Source: Cyathus striatus
Lineage: Eukaryota > Basidiomycota > Agaricomycetes > Agaricales > Nidulariaceae
Assembly: GCA_025738555.1 (NCBI GenBank)
Contig: JAOVFP010000002.1
Span: 4,774,001 to 4,838,000, forward strand
Length of the DNA stretch: 64,000 nucleotides
Reading direction: 5' to 3'
The notes beneath the pieces are model-generated. The model was not told the origin of the DNA. It saw nothing but the letters and a program-made list of their open reading frames with translations, and did no database searches. Shown in pieces: positions 46,929 to 60,088 of the stretch. The position numbers were made by a program, and so were the translations under genes. Numbering within the stretch: the first letter of the stretch is position 1; each line of letters starts with the position of its first letter.

Positions 46929-47629
46929 ATGGTCTGGCGCAATATCGATGCTGTCATCCCAAACAGACTTTTCCTGGGAAAGTAGGTGGCTCTGCTGTTG
47001 CCCCGATGAATCTCATTGATAAAGTCGCGTTCTTACTTCTATATGTATAGTATCGATGCTGCGCGTTCGACCCGATCCTTACAAGAACGCCGTATCACCC
47101 ACATCTTATCTGTGTGTACAGATGCTATTCCGGCTGAATTGCCAGAATCAGGAATAACTCATCTGCGTATTCCGGTTGAAGATGTGGACTATGCAGATCT
47201 TTTGATCCACCTCCCTGCAGCATGTCATTTTATTGATACTGCTCTGAGACAGGGAGGAGTTGTTCTGGTACACTGCGTCCAGGGCATCTCCAGAAGTGCG
47301 GCAGTCGTCGCTGCGTACAGTAAGGTTTTCTACACTATTAAGGGCCACCTTATAGACTTTTCTCGTACAGTTATGCGAACTCAACGTATTAATGCTACTG
47401 CCGCGTTAAACAGTATTCGAACAGGTACATCTAAGCTCGTCTTTCGGCTCAGTCGGCATTGCTTAACATTGTTCGATTAGTTCGTGACCAGATCTGGCCG
47501 AATGCAGGTTTCCAAGAACAACTTGTTCTTTTCGAACTATGTCAATACGCACCCTCTCCAAGTAACGGAATATATGTTAATTGGAGAACCAACCTGGATC
47601 GGAGGTTGCGTGCAGCAGGCTTACGCTAG
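46929..47629 (+). CDS. Dual-specificity protein phosphatase
   Basis: Four exons (46929-46981, 47051-47319, 47371-47424, 47481-47629) give 174 codons. The start MVWRNIDAVIPNRLFLGNI is the usual DSP opening. The P-loop is VHCVQGISRSAAVVAAYIM (HCxxGxSRS), with the catalytic Cys near residue 93 and a general-acid Asp likely in the EDVDYADL stretch. The C-terminal helices (ATAALNSIRT, DQIWPNAGFQEQLVLFELC) complete the fold. It lacks the zinc-binding tail of YVH1 and other added domains, so it is an atypical small DSP that acts on phospho-Ser/Thr/Tyr. The substrate is unknown. Confidence 0.88.
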
Positions 47630-48234
47630 GCACATGCATTCAGCCTCTCCTCAAAAAAACGTTCTATAGAGTTTTCCTTCCCTTTCATATATTTTCCTAA
47701 TATTTCGTTCGGTTTCTTGCCTTGTTCGTTTTCATTGGCGATTTACACTGCAATTCTTTCTATTCAATGTACTGTATCTTCTGTTTTAGTGCATTCCATT
47801 GTAATCTGTTCGAATCTTGATTTTTTGTGTTTGGCATACTACATTTGTAATGAGTACTGCGGTATATAGTAATTGATTAGCTTGCTCGCGACATTGTATT
47901 GTCAGAGTCAAAGTCCGCGGCTGAGACTGGCAGCATGGTTTGGATTACAGAGAATCAAATACTAAAATACAATATTGTGACATACGCAGGTGCTACGTGC
48001 TGCTGTGGTGGTCTCGCAGCGCAGAGGTACGTGGAGGAACACAGCGGAATGATGTGGTGTGTCAGAGGGAAGGGTGTTGTGTGTTTGCCAGGGTTCCCAA
48101 GCGGAATTTTAAATTGAGAGTCACACGCAAACAGTCCTTCGTCTCTGCCTTTGCCGCCCAATCTTTCTGTTGCTCTTCTTCCTCCATCGTCCTCTTGCTG
48201 TTTTCTCTACCTCTCCTTACGATATACCTCTGAA
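47630..48234. promoter_or_regulatory. Intergenic region with the ARF1 promoter
   Basis: No gene seen in the first 400 bases. The last 80 bases before the ARF1 ATG are CT-rich (TCTTCTTCCTCCATCGTCCTC, CTCTACCTCTCC), a pattern common at transcription starts of strongly expressed fungal genes. Confidence 0.45.
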
Positions 48235-49063
<829 letters not shown>

Positions 49064-49393
49064 TGAGTTGTTGCTCTTCCGTACATGTTACTAGCGTTGT
49101 TACACGTGTCACGACCTCTTCATGATGCTGAAAACGTTCACACCGCTGTCTCGCTTTCACTTCTCGAATCATTCCTTATTATCATTCTGATTTTTTTTTT
49201 TGTTTTCATTTTTCTCTTTCTTCCGGTTACATTCTCTTCACGTTGTCTATAGCCCTCGAGTCCCTAATCGGCACGTTAGTATCTATTATGTGTTTACAGC
49301 GGAGCCCTGGGGGCTCACGAAGGGCGCTCTTTCTGCAATAGACCAATGATCCTAATATATAGCTCGTATCTTACAAGGATGGTAAAAATCAGA
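49064..49393. terminator. Convergent 3' region of ARF1 and SEC15
   Basis: 330 bases between two stops. It has T-rich runs near 49190-49205 (ATTTTTTTTTTG) that may act in 3'-end formation of ARF1. No gene seen. Confidence 0.35.
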
Positions 49394-52293
49394 TTAACGC
49401 CCTTCGCCGGGGTACAGTCGCCCAACAGCATCTGCTTCCTTCCGCCGTTTCTCCGCCAGTTCCCTCGCCTGTTGGTCTCTCTGAGTTGTCCCAAATCGAG
49501 CAAGTTTCTCTAATAGTGCTTGCAGCCTTTTGTGCCTGACCACTCCATATGAAGTTGATCGGTTGGTAGGATTCAAGTATTCGTGCACGCTGTCATTTAA
49601 TGGGATCGACGTCGTCTTGTAATGACCATGTCAGTGTTCGATCAACATTAAGAACACTTCTTGGCTTACCAGTCTCAGTTCCATAAATACGGAAGCCAAA
49701 TGAGATCGCCCAATTCGTTTCAACTCATCTTCCAGAAAATCGACATCGATGAGAATGTTTGATATCGCGTTCTCATTCATCATAGGAACATCTCGGCCAG
49801 TTAAGAATCCCTGTGATATAATGAACAGCGATTTCCGGATAAATGACAAAACCGTACCATCAAACACTCGGCGATGTACTCTAATGCTGCTTTGTAGGCT
49901 TCATTCTTGTAACTTTCCTTAATTTGCAAGGAATCAACTACCGTGGTCAACCAATTTACTAGCTCGTATAAATACATGCTAGGTGCATCTTCGCGGGCAA
50001 GAGGCGTCCATTGGTATTCCGATAGCTCGAAGAACTGGTCCAATTTCGACGAGATGATGTCAGCTATCCTAGCTAGTGCTTTCTTTATTGTCGTTTCAAA
50101 TGAACCGGTTGCATTCAGTTTGATAACCCCGCCTCTCTGTGTGGATCTGGAAAGAATTAGTACAACTTACAAATTTCAATCGGCACCAACTCACCGGAAT
50201 TCGGCAATAGACTGCTCCACTGCTCCGCATGCCACTTGGAAATGCTCTAAATTCGTAATTATTTGAGCTATTTGAGTTAAGGTGCTTGTTCCTGCTAGCC
50301 GCCTTCCAATGGACTCGCTTATGTGCTGGCCTAAAAGGTTGTCCAAAGACTAAATAATATCATGTCATATACTGTTTAACACGGAGGTGAAACTGCGGTG
50401 CATACCTTGCTCATTAAGTCATCAATACTACGTTGCTGCTGGCTGACACCGTCCACAAACGAGTAGAATTTTTGAGCAAACGTCCTTAGCTGTTACTAGT
50501 TGATTAAACAAATTAGATAGACGCAAATGTCTCACTTCTTCACAGCATAGATAAAATGTTTGTGACCACGGCAGATAATACGGCGCAGGCGTGCTGCCGT
50601 ATATCAGATTGATGTTATAATATTCGCCATCATTCTCACCTTTGGATTTCTTTCTTCTCTGCGTCTTCAATCCAAACCACCCCGAGGATTAAATTTAGCT
50701 GATTGTCCGTGTCCGCCTGCATCGGAATATGATCGTCTTGGTTAACAATCTGTCAAAAAAATTGTGGGCACGTAGCTACTTCTCCAACAAGATTTCTCAC
50801 AGATTCAAAGCGTTTGCCGTACTGGGTTTCGAGCAACGTTGCATATTTTTGGAACAACACCATGACAAATGATTGTAGCGACGCTACCGAGTAGTCTGAT
50901 GTCTAAAGATATATTAAGCATTCTGACTGAGGAAGCGCAAATAATATACTTGCCTCCAGGGTCATGATGAAGCTCAACATGCTTTGTTTGGCAAGGAGGA
51001 AAGTCTCCGGGTTTGTTTCTGTTCTCAATGACTGTTCGACTGCAGTCGTTAGGCGCGAGACAAGCGCTTCCCATAATTCTTCGACATCCCGCTGAGAACG
51101 GAAAGTTCCTGTTGTTTCTAGGACGTGAGATTCGACAATGAAAAAGCCCGATATCTCTTGTGTTAATGATGAGAGCGATGCAAGGGGAAGGGGGTTGGGG
51201 AGAATAAGATCAGATTGGGCCTAAATGTGAATCATTGATAAATATCCTGGCTCAGAGGGTAAAGACATACCTTTCTGTCTGCTTGATAGGACCTCTGAAG
51301 TTCTTCAAGTGAATCAAGCGCGGTGTATATCTGAATGCATTCAAACAAAGGCTTAAAATCTACGCGTATTCTATCATTTTCAAGCACGTTGACTAGACAT
51401 GCACACATCAGTAAGTAAGTAAGGGTATATGCACGGAAGCGAGGCAAACGTACATTCTGTTTTCTCGTATGTAACGAGTTCTACAGCGCTTCCGACACGA
51501 CTCGTACGCAGAATGGAATCTTTCTCGCGTCGGCTCTTCCAACGACGCGTGCGAAGTTCCATTGCCTCGACGGCCAGCTTTCCTACCTCCGTACTGATAT
51601 TACGAATCTCAAGGAGCCACTGTTTCATTGATGCTCTCACTGCATCCTTAATCTGTGCACGTAGGGACGGTAAGGACGATAACAAATGCTGGAAAAATGG
51701 TGTATGCGACAAGGATGTTGCAGGCATACTCTGAATATCTTCAAGTGACTGTACATATTACATTGAGGATATGTATTGGACAAACAGTATAGAGGACAAA
51801 CCCTCAGAGCACTCCAGTATTTGCCTTGCTTGATCATCTCACCGACGCGATCAACGACGTCCAACACGCGAAGACAAGCCTGGAGGGTGTCAATAGCCTC
51901 ATCGAGATTAGCGGCGGTTCGGCGAGTATGAAGGAGGTTGCGTTTCTTTTCGACCAAGTTACCGCCGAGCTGAGAGACACTGGTGTCGAGAGAAGCAATG
52001 CTCTGTTTCATCTTGTCGGTGTAAGATTTGACAGTAAAGAGGGTGGAGACGGAGGAAATAAAGTCCTGGTAGTTGTCACTGCAAATCTTCTCGATCTCCG
52101 CATCCTTGGAGTCGATGAGAGCTTGCAAGGACCTGAGATAGGCCTCCTGCTGCCGATTGCTGTGAATCTGCTTAATGATAGGACCGAGCTGTTCTAGGTT
52201 CTCGGAGGAGGAAGAGGGATCTAGGAGATGGATTTGCTGGAGCTGCTGGTCGATTGACTCCTGTGTAAACTGGGTCCGCCTGCGCGGAGGCAT
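49394..52293 (-). CDS. SEC15: Exocyst complex component SEC15
   Basis: Twelve exons, read from the start: 52293-51802, 51748-51454, 51392-51271, 51220-50954, 50902-50801, 50749-50640, 50593-50536, 50489-50406, 50349-50195, 50146-49858, 49810-49670, 49615-49394. They give 778 codons. Landmarks: an N-terminal coiled coil (YTDKMKQSIASLDTSVSQLG), QGKYWSALRSLEDIQ, LRAQIKDAVRASMKQWLLEI, LPWSQTFYLCCEELRTFAQK and a C-terminal VHEYLNPTNRSTSYGVV with QALLEKLARFG. SEC15 is the exocyst subunit that binds the Rab SEC4 on vesicles and contacts SEC10. Intron 4 has a textbook GC donor (GAG|GCAAGT). The last acceptor is AAG. Confidence 0.95.
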
Positions 52294-52704
52294 AATTTGG
52301 CCGAGAAGGAACGAGGTTAATGCAAGGAGATAGAGCTTAAAATGAACAGAGAGATATGTCAAAATATGATATTTAGTGAGGTGATGAGAAGAGAAGGAGG
52401 AGAACGTGGTGGTCCCTAATGCTCGTGACGCGGAGGTTTGGGGATTGCAAGCACCGAGCCAATGGACGCGCGGGGTATTGTTTGGCACCGACGTGAATAA
52501 CAAACAACTACGACCCTATCTGCCAATGATCCATCTCATTATCAATTATTTTAGATTATTTTACCATGCTGCCTGCAATTCCCGTCCATCCCCTTCAATT
52601 TTCCCGGCTCATTCTCTACCCGTCTCTTTTAGCCCATCCGAACCCATCCCTTTTTTCCACCACTCCGCTCCTTCTCCACCTCCGTCCTTCGTAGTACCAC
52701 CATC
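52294..52704. promoter_or_regulatory. Divergent promoter region of SEC15 and the HAD phosphatase
   Basis: 411 bases without a gene. The half near the phosphatase is CT-rich (52590-52700). Confidence 0.4.
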
Positions 52705-53767
52705 ATGCCCACTACCTCTTTTCACGCAGACGCCATGTACGCTTTCCTCAATCCACCCCCTCTCCGACTTTTATTCACCGATCTTTGTGCCTCATGCTAG
52801 CCTTTTTGATATGGACGGCACCCTCGTCGATTCCACTGCTGGCGTCGTTGGTGCCTGGGAGACTTTCCGAGAAACTTACCCCGACATTGACGTTCAGCAT
52901 ATCTTGAGCTGTGAGCATCGCAACAGAAAAAAATCCCCAATTGTCCCTGATCTTACCCCACATTCCAGCTGCACACGGCGTTCGCACTGTCGATAATCTC
53001 AAAAATTACTGCGGAATTCACGATCCGGAAGAAGTTGAGGTACGTTCCCCGTAGGCCCGTAGGTACATCCTTATCCTACCTAATGCTGTTCTTCAGAGAG
53101 AAGCAGAACGCTTCGAAAGGGCTATTGTAACCTCCTCGAGCACCAACGGAAAGAAAGGCATTGTTCTTCTTCCGGGCGTCACTCCTGTCGTCCAAGAGGT
53201 TGGCATGGATCTACAACATAGTGATGCATTGTACGATATTGATTCTTCACGTCATAGCTCGCCCCCGCACGTTATTTGCCCAATCCCCGCTGGGCCATCT
53301 GCACATCTGCAACTCGCGCCTATGCCACCGCTGCCCTCGGAATCACTGGTATACCAGTCCCCGATGTATTTGTGGTTGCCGAAGATGTCACTCATGGAAA
53401 GCCTCACCCGGACCCGTATCTTCTCGGTGCAGAGAAGGTCGGCGTGAAGCCTGAAAATTGTCAGCGTTCCTATTTCCTGTCACTTCGCTGAATTAAGCGC
53501 TAATGTCCTTTCAGGTGTTGTGTTTGAAGATGCCCCCTCTGGAATCCGTAGTGGGCATACTGCAGGCTGCAAGACCGTGGGGCTTCTCACAACCCATTCC
53601 CTCAAGCAAGTAAAAGAAGCCCAACCTGATTTCATTGTTAAAGATATGTCGAGGTAAATAAATGTCTTCAACATGCTAAAATTATTAAGATGATGCTTAA
53701 GCATATATATAGCGTCACCGTGCGCCTTACAGAGAAGGGTGTGGAGATCACTCTCAATGCTGAGTAA
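52705..53767 (+). CDS. HAD-family sugar/glycerol phosphatase
   Basis: Seven exons (52705-52736, 52801-52910, 52969-53039, 53097-53198, 53258-53459, 53515-53653, 53713-53767) give 236 codons. The catalytic motif is LFDMDGTLVDSTAGVVGAW (nucleophile Asp, then Asp acid/base). Motif 2 is AICTSATRAYA, with HGKPHPDPYLLGA and VFEDAPSGIRSGHTAGC as motifs 3 and 4. This matches the yeast GPP/DOG group, which dephosphorylates glycerol-3-phosphate or 2-deoxyglucose-6-phosphate. The exact substrate is not fixed by sequence. The first exon is only 32 bases and encodes MPTTSFHADAI. Confidence 0.88.
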
Positions 53768-54172
53768 TACCCGCACAAAGCATGTCGTCTTTGGAATGAA
53801 ATCCGGAATGGCTTATACTTCAAGGAATTAGAATCAATGTATAGTAGATCTTTAGAAGTTATATTCCGTGTTCATATCAATAGAGTACTTAGAATATTCA
53901 CTCTAATAACTGTGCTTCGTACAGCAATATAAAGGGGTTAAGTTATTCTTGTAGCGCTAATTGCAATCTAATTGACTGTAAGGCAATTTTGAGTATTCAC
54001 AACGCAGATGACATGAAATAATCATAGCAAGGTAACAAAAGAGTAGCAGCCAAGTAAGTGCACAGAGAAGGTTAATCCAAAAATTCATGAGACGGGTATC
54101 TTCGACGAAACATGCGAATGCGTCAAGAGGTGCAATTAAGTATATAAAAACGTATACCATTTCCCGGTATAT
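53768..54172. other. Convergent 3' region of the phosphatase and alpha-tubulin
   Basis: 405 AT-rich bases between two stops. No gene seen. Confidence 0.35.
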
Positions 54173-56064
<1,892 letters not shown>

Positions 56065-56491
56065 GATCGTTAGAGTGTGAGTAGAAGGTGAGGGGAGATG
56101 AGGAAGATTAGGAAGAAGGGCAGAAAGTGCAACGAGAGCTTGCTCTGGACGTGGTCAGAGGGCAAGGCAAGGTTCAACACGAGTGTCCAGTAAAATTGTT
56201 GGTCATGCTTTACCTTCCTTTTTGGGATCGCTTGTCGGGCCCCGTTTTCTTCACAGCCAAGCTAGTCATCCGGCTCTTCCTTGCACTATCCATAAACCAG
56301 CCCCATTCACTGGCATATCTTATATTCCAAGCTTGAAATAAATAAGTTTTAAACTTTACCCCTAAGTCTATACAATAACTCAAAAACATTTGGCGCCCAT
56401 AATACGGGCCCTGAATGACTTCCGCTCTTCTTCAACTGTTCTCTTCAGGCTAGAACGTACAAAGTATATATATTACTACAGCTATCCGTCA
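56065..56491. promoter_or_regulatory. Promoter region of alpha-tubulin and 3' flank of CFT2
   Basis: 427 bases with no gene. The sense strand next to the tubulin ATG is CT-rich. The two genes are in tandem on the minus strand. Confidence 0.4.
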
Positions 56492-59400
56492 TCATGCTGC
56501 TACCAGTGCATGCAGGTTGTAAATCTCCCTACGCACAGTGTAGTACACATCTGATACATTACCTTCCAACTCCACCATTCCCTTCCCTTTCTTCCTAACT
56601 GCTACCGTCTCGCCTAGCTCCGTGGAATTGTTTCCTTTTGCTCCAGCTCCGCATATCAATACACCCTCTCCAATCAGCTCGGCCTGTACACCTACAGATG
56701 CCAGGCGCGACTTCAGAGCCGTAAGCTTGAGCTCTCCGATCATCGTTGAATGCGGCAGGGAAACTTTGGGTCTAGACCCAAGTTTTCTTTTACGCAATGT
56801 TTCCATCCTGTTCGCTGGATCTATGGGTAGCGATGCATTGGACGCTGGCTCCAATGTTGGAATAATCGAAGTAGCGTGTGCTACTACCCGCCCTCGAACA
56901 TAACCGATTTCATTATCCTCGAACTGTCAAGTGTGCTGTAAGAACATGTACTTACACATACAGAAGTACTAACGTACCCGTGACATTCTTAGTGATGCAA
57001 GCAACTCATCACCAATCGATATCGAGAAGCTATTTGTCTGCTGTCCAATTTGGATACTCTCTCCGACAGCAGGAGCAAAAATATCCTTAGTCATCGCACG
57101 AATGTTTCCACAACTCTCGATGAGTGTTTCTGTGCCCGACGGTGGCGCATGAACAATGATCTGAAACCACCAAGTTAGCTTGTAATACATTCTCCCCTCC
57201 CCTCCCCCCCAAAAAAAAACAGGAAAGATTATTTACCATCTTACGAGGATTAATTTGAGGAACAATGGTTTTAACAGCACGTCCGTCATTTAGTCCTTCA
57301 AGGTCGACAAATAGTAGGCGACATGCTAATTGCACTTCTATCTCAGAGCGGATATACTTCGATGGCGGCTCCCTTATGGCATTCTAAAATTGACACAAAG
57401 TAAGGAGCAGCCTGAATAATTAAGAGTTAGAAATACCTGCTCGTCTTCCTCTGCCTGTAAGCGTTGCTTGTACTCCTTCAATTGATCACTTTCTTGCTCT
57501 TCCTCAAGAGCCTTACCCTTCCTAAGCCACATTCCTACATCGATAGTCTCGCCGTATTCATCAACCCTCCTCTTCTTTTCCACATAAGGGAACATCCTAA
57601 ACCGTTGGGTCTGGGTTCCCGTGGTCTTGAAGAAGGAAGTTGACTTCGAAACATTTCCTTTGATATAAATATCGAATGATAACAGTTTCGTCGTTACTTC
57701 ATCCCCGTCGAGACCCCAGTCGCCATCTATACCCCGGTCGCCCTTTCTCCGTCTACCACTTTCACCATCACGGTCTGTGTCCATGAGATCACCTCCTAAA
57801 GCGCGCTCAACCTCATCCTCTTCATCGGCATCTGAATCAGACTCATCGCTGTCATCTTCATCTGCTTCAAGAACCATGCGATCTCGTGCCAAAGCAGCCT
57901 GATGACGAGCCTTCTCTTCTTCTGCAGCACGTTCCTTCGCTAGGTATTCATCTAGCTCGGCGCCTTGCAATGGAACTTTGTGACACATCTAATACTATAG
58001 TTAAAAGTGAACATGAAAAGCGACATTTTAGGTACTTGCCATAAGTTTAACAACACCATCCATCATAATATTTCTGCCAATCTTGCCTTTGTCCCACTTG
58101 TCGTCGGGACGCTGAGAGTCATTCCACTTATCGAATAACGCTCTACCGAGAGTGCCAGGTTCCCCACGACTGGTCAAAAGGACCACATTATCGGGAACAG
58201 CGGCAAAGTCCACAAAAAGATTCCTGGATGGTCCATGGGACAGGGAAGCTGGAACCGCAAGAATTAACTTTGGGTCTTTAGAAGAATACGTTTGTAGGAG
58301 CGCTTGAGGATTAGGGAAGAATTCCAGATGTCTTTATCCACGAATTAAGTAGGATTGACCAGATATATAATATGTTACTCACTTGAAGCGAAGTGCGAAT
58401 GCACCCAAAGCTTCCTCGTCTGCATCATCGTCACCTCGTCTGCGCTTGTTACGATTATCTCGACCTGTTCCTTCCTCTCCAACATCCTCCTTGCTGATAG
58501 TGCCTCCCAGCCATTCCATCATACTCCTTACAAATGTTAACATTTCTCGACCTGTACGCGACATTAAACATATAGGAAAACGCAAACGCGAATAATTCCA
58601 ATGTTGATCAAGAAGAACCAGTAGTTCTAGCAGCCGAGTACTTGAGTCGCAAGGAAGGAGTAGCGATGACCGTGATGTGAGGGTGGCAGTGATGGTATCT
58701 AGCAATGTAACGAGTTAGCTAGGAAGATGTATCACGTACATCTACTCACCAATCAACGCTGCATCACGATCTTTTCTTCTACTTGTTGTCACATCCGCTC
58801 GTTCAGCGTCCGTAATTAACAAATCGGGCCTAGCCAAAGGCTCGAAGATACCACCACCTCCAGGACCTTGCTTCATGAGAACCGTCCCGTCAAGATGACG
58901 TTCACGCATATGATTCATGTCCACTGCGTACATAATAGTTCCAGAAGACGGCGAACGAATCTTCCATATTGTACCTCCTAATGTGTGTCCGGCATTGAAT
59001 GGTGTGATGGTCAATCCCTGGCATTTGCCTGCAATAATATAAGTATGTGAATGACGCTACCGTGTAAGCGCGGTTACCTTGCAAATGTGTCGGTTGGGAA
59101 TATCGTAGGGTATTTATAGAGTCAAATGCATCCTGAACCTCTGTAAGCGTGGCGACGTATTTCCCTTTTGTCTTAAGCTTGAGAGGCGGGGGTGAATTTG
59201 AAGTCTCGTCGGCATCCATATCCATTTCACTATTCGCATTTTGCTTTTGCTCTGGCTCGTCACCGACGTCTTGTTCTTCTCTTAGTCCTTCCACATCTTC
59301 TGTAACACAGATTCTTCCCATAGCCTGAACGGGTAGTGTTGTGTACGCAGGCGCTTTAAGCCCCCATCTTGCAAAGGCATATGGATACAAACCACAATGA

Positions 59401-59712
59401 GCAAGGTCCCCGTGCGACAGAAGGACAAGATCGATTTCGGACGCAACTCTAGAATACGTGAAATTAACAGGCTATTACGCAGGGAAATAAACATTCATAC
59501 TCGCGAATAGAACGACAGTAGTCCTCCCAGGCATACGAGTCGGGTTCTGACCGGAATTCTTCGTGGTTTGTATCAAACGGAGAGGGTTCAGGAGACCAAT
59601 CGGGGGATCCACAATCAAGTAATATTCGAACGTCGTCGACTTGAAGGATATAAGCCAAAGGCGTAGTTGCAGCAGAGCGAGCTGAACCCGAAAGAGGAGT
59701 GAAAGTGATCAT
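56492..59712 (-). CDS. CFT2: Cleavage and polyadenylation factor subunit CFT2/CPSF100
   Basis: Nine exons, read from the start: 59712-59501, 59448-59078, 59028-58750, 58698-58383, 58331-58040, 57988-57437, 57383-57237, 57160-56978, 56923-56492. They give 927 codons. This is the inactive metallo-beta-lactamase/beta-CASP partner of CPSF73 in mRNA 3'-end processing. Landmarks: FTPLSGSARSAATTPLAYIL, LLDCGSPDW, LVLLSHGDLAHCGLYPYAF (a degenerate form of the catalytic HxHxDH), TPFNAGHTLGGTIWKIRS, NHMRERHLDG, the beta-CASP block FAAVPDNVVLLTSRGEPG, KVPLQGAELDEYL, and a long acidic insert. The C-terminal domain holds LLFVDLEGLNDGRAVKTIVP. Intron 5 appears GC-AG (ATG|GCAAGT). Intron 7 holds a G-rich tract. 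Confidence 0.94.
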
Positions 59713-60088
59713 AGCTGGGTGGGATTATGAGTGGCAAGGAAGGAGTAATAAATTATGAATACTTTTGCAGGTGGCACCAGGCTTGCATGAAGCCGTGGTC
59801 GTTGCTGCCCAAGTCAACTACTTATTAAGTACTTAGCAAGTACTTAGTCTAAGTATTAGAATTAGTGTCAAGTAAATTATGTAATTCAAGTCGCGTGGTT
59901 ATTATCGATGCCTCATGCCAAACAAGTTGACATCATAAGCTGCAATGCCTGCAGGTGCACTGTAACCACCATGCGTGCTGAAATAATTGAAGACATGTCT
60001 AATTTTAATTTTGAATAAATAGTCATCGTGTCTCTCTTTCTCTTCACTTCTTCCCTTACATTGCAACTACTCTTCCTTTCGTTCCTTC
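59713..60088. promoter_or_regulatory. Divergent promoter region of CFT2 and the HSL-type hydrolase
   Basis: 376 bases. It contains the densest AAGTACTTA cluster in the window at 59808-59860 (ACTTATTAAGTACTTAGCAA, then GTACTTAGTCTAAGTATT) and a CT-rich tract at 60031-60088 next to the hydrolase start. No gene seen. Confidence 0.45.

Noticed and set aside
47899..48117. Cys-rich 72-codon frame upstream of ARF1
   Set aside because: It is in a promoter-proximal region, with no ATG context, splice support or motif.
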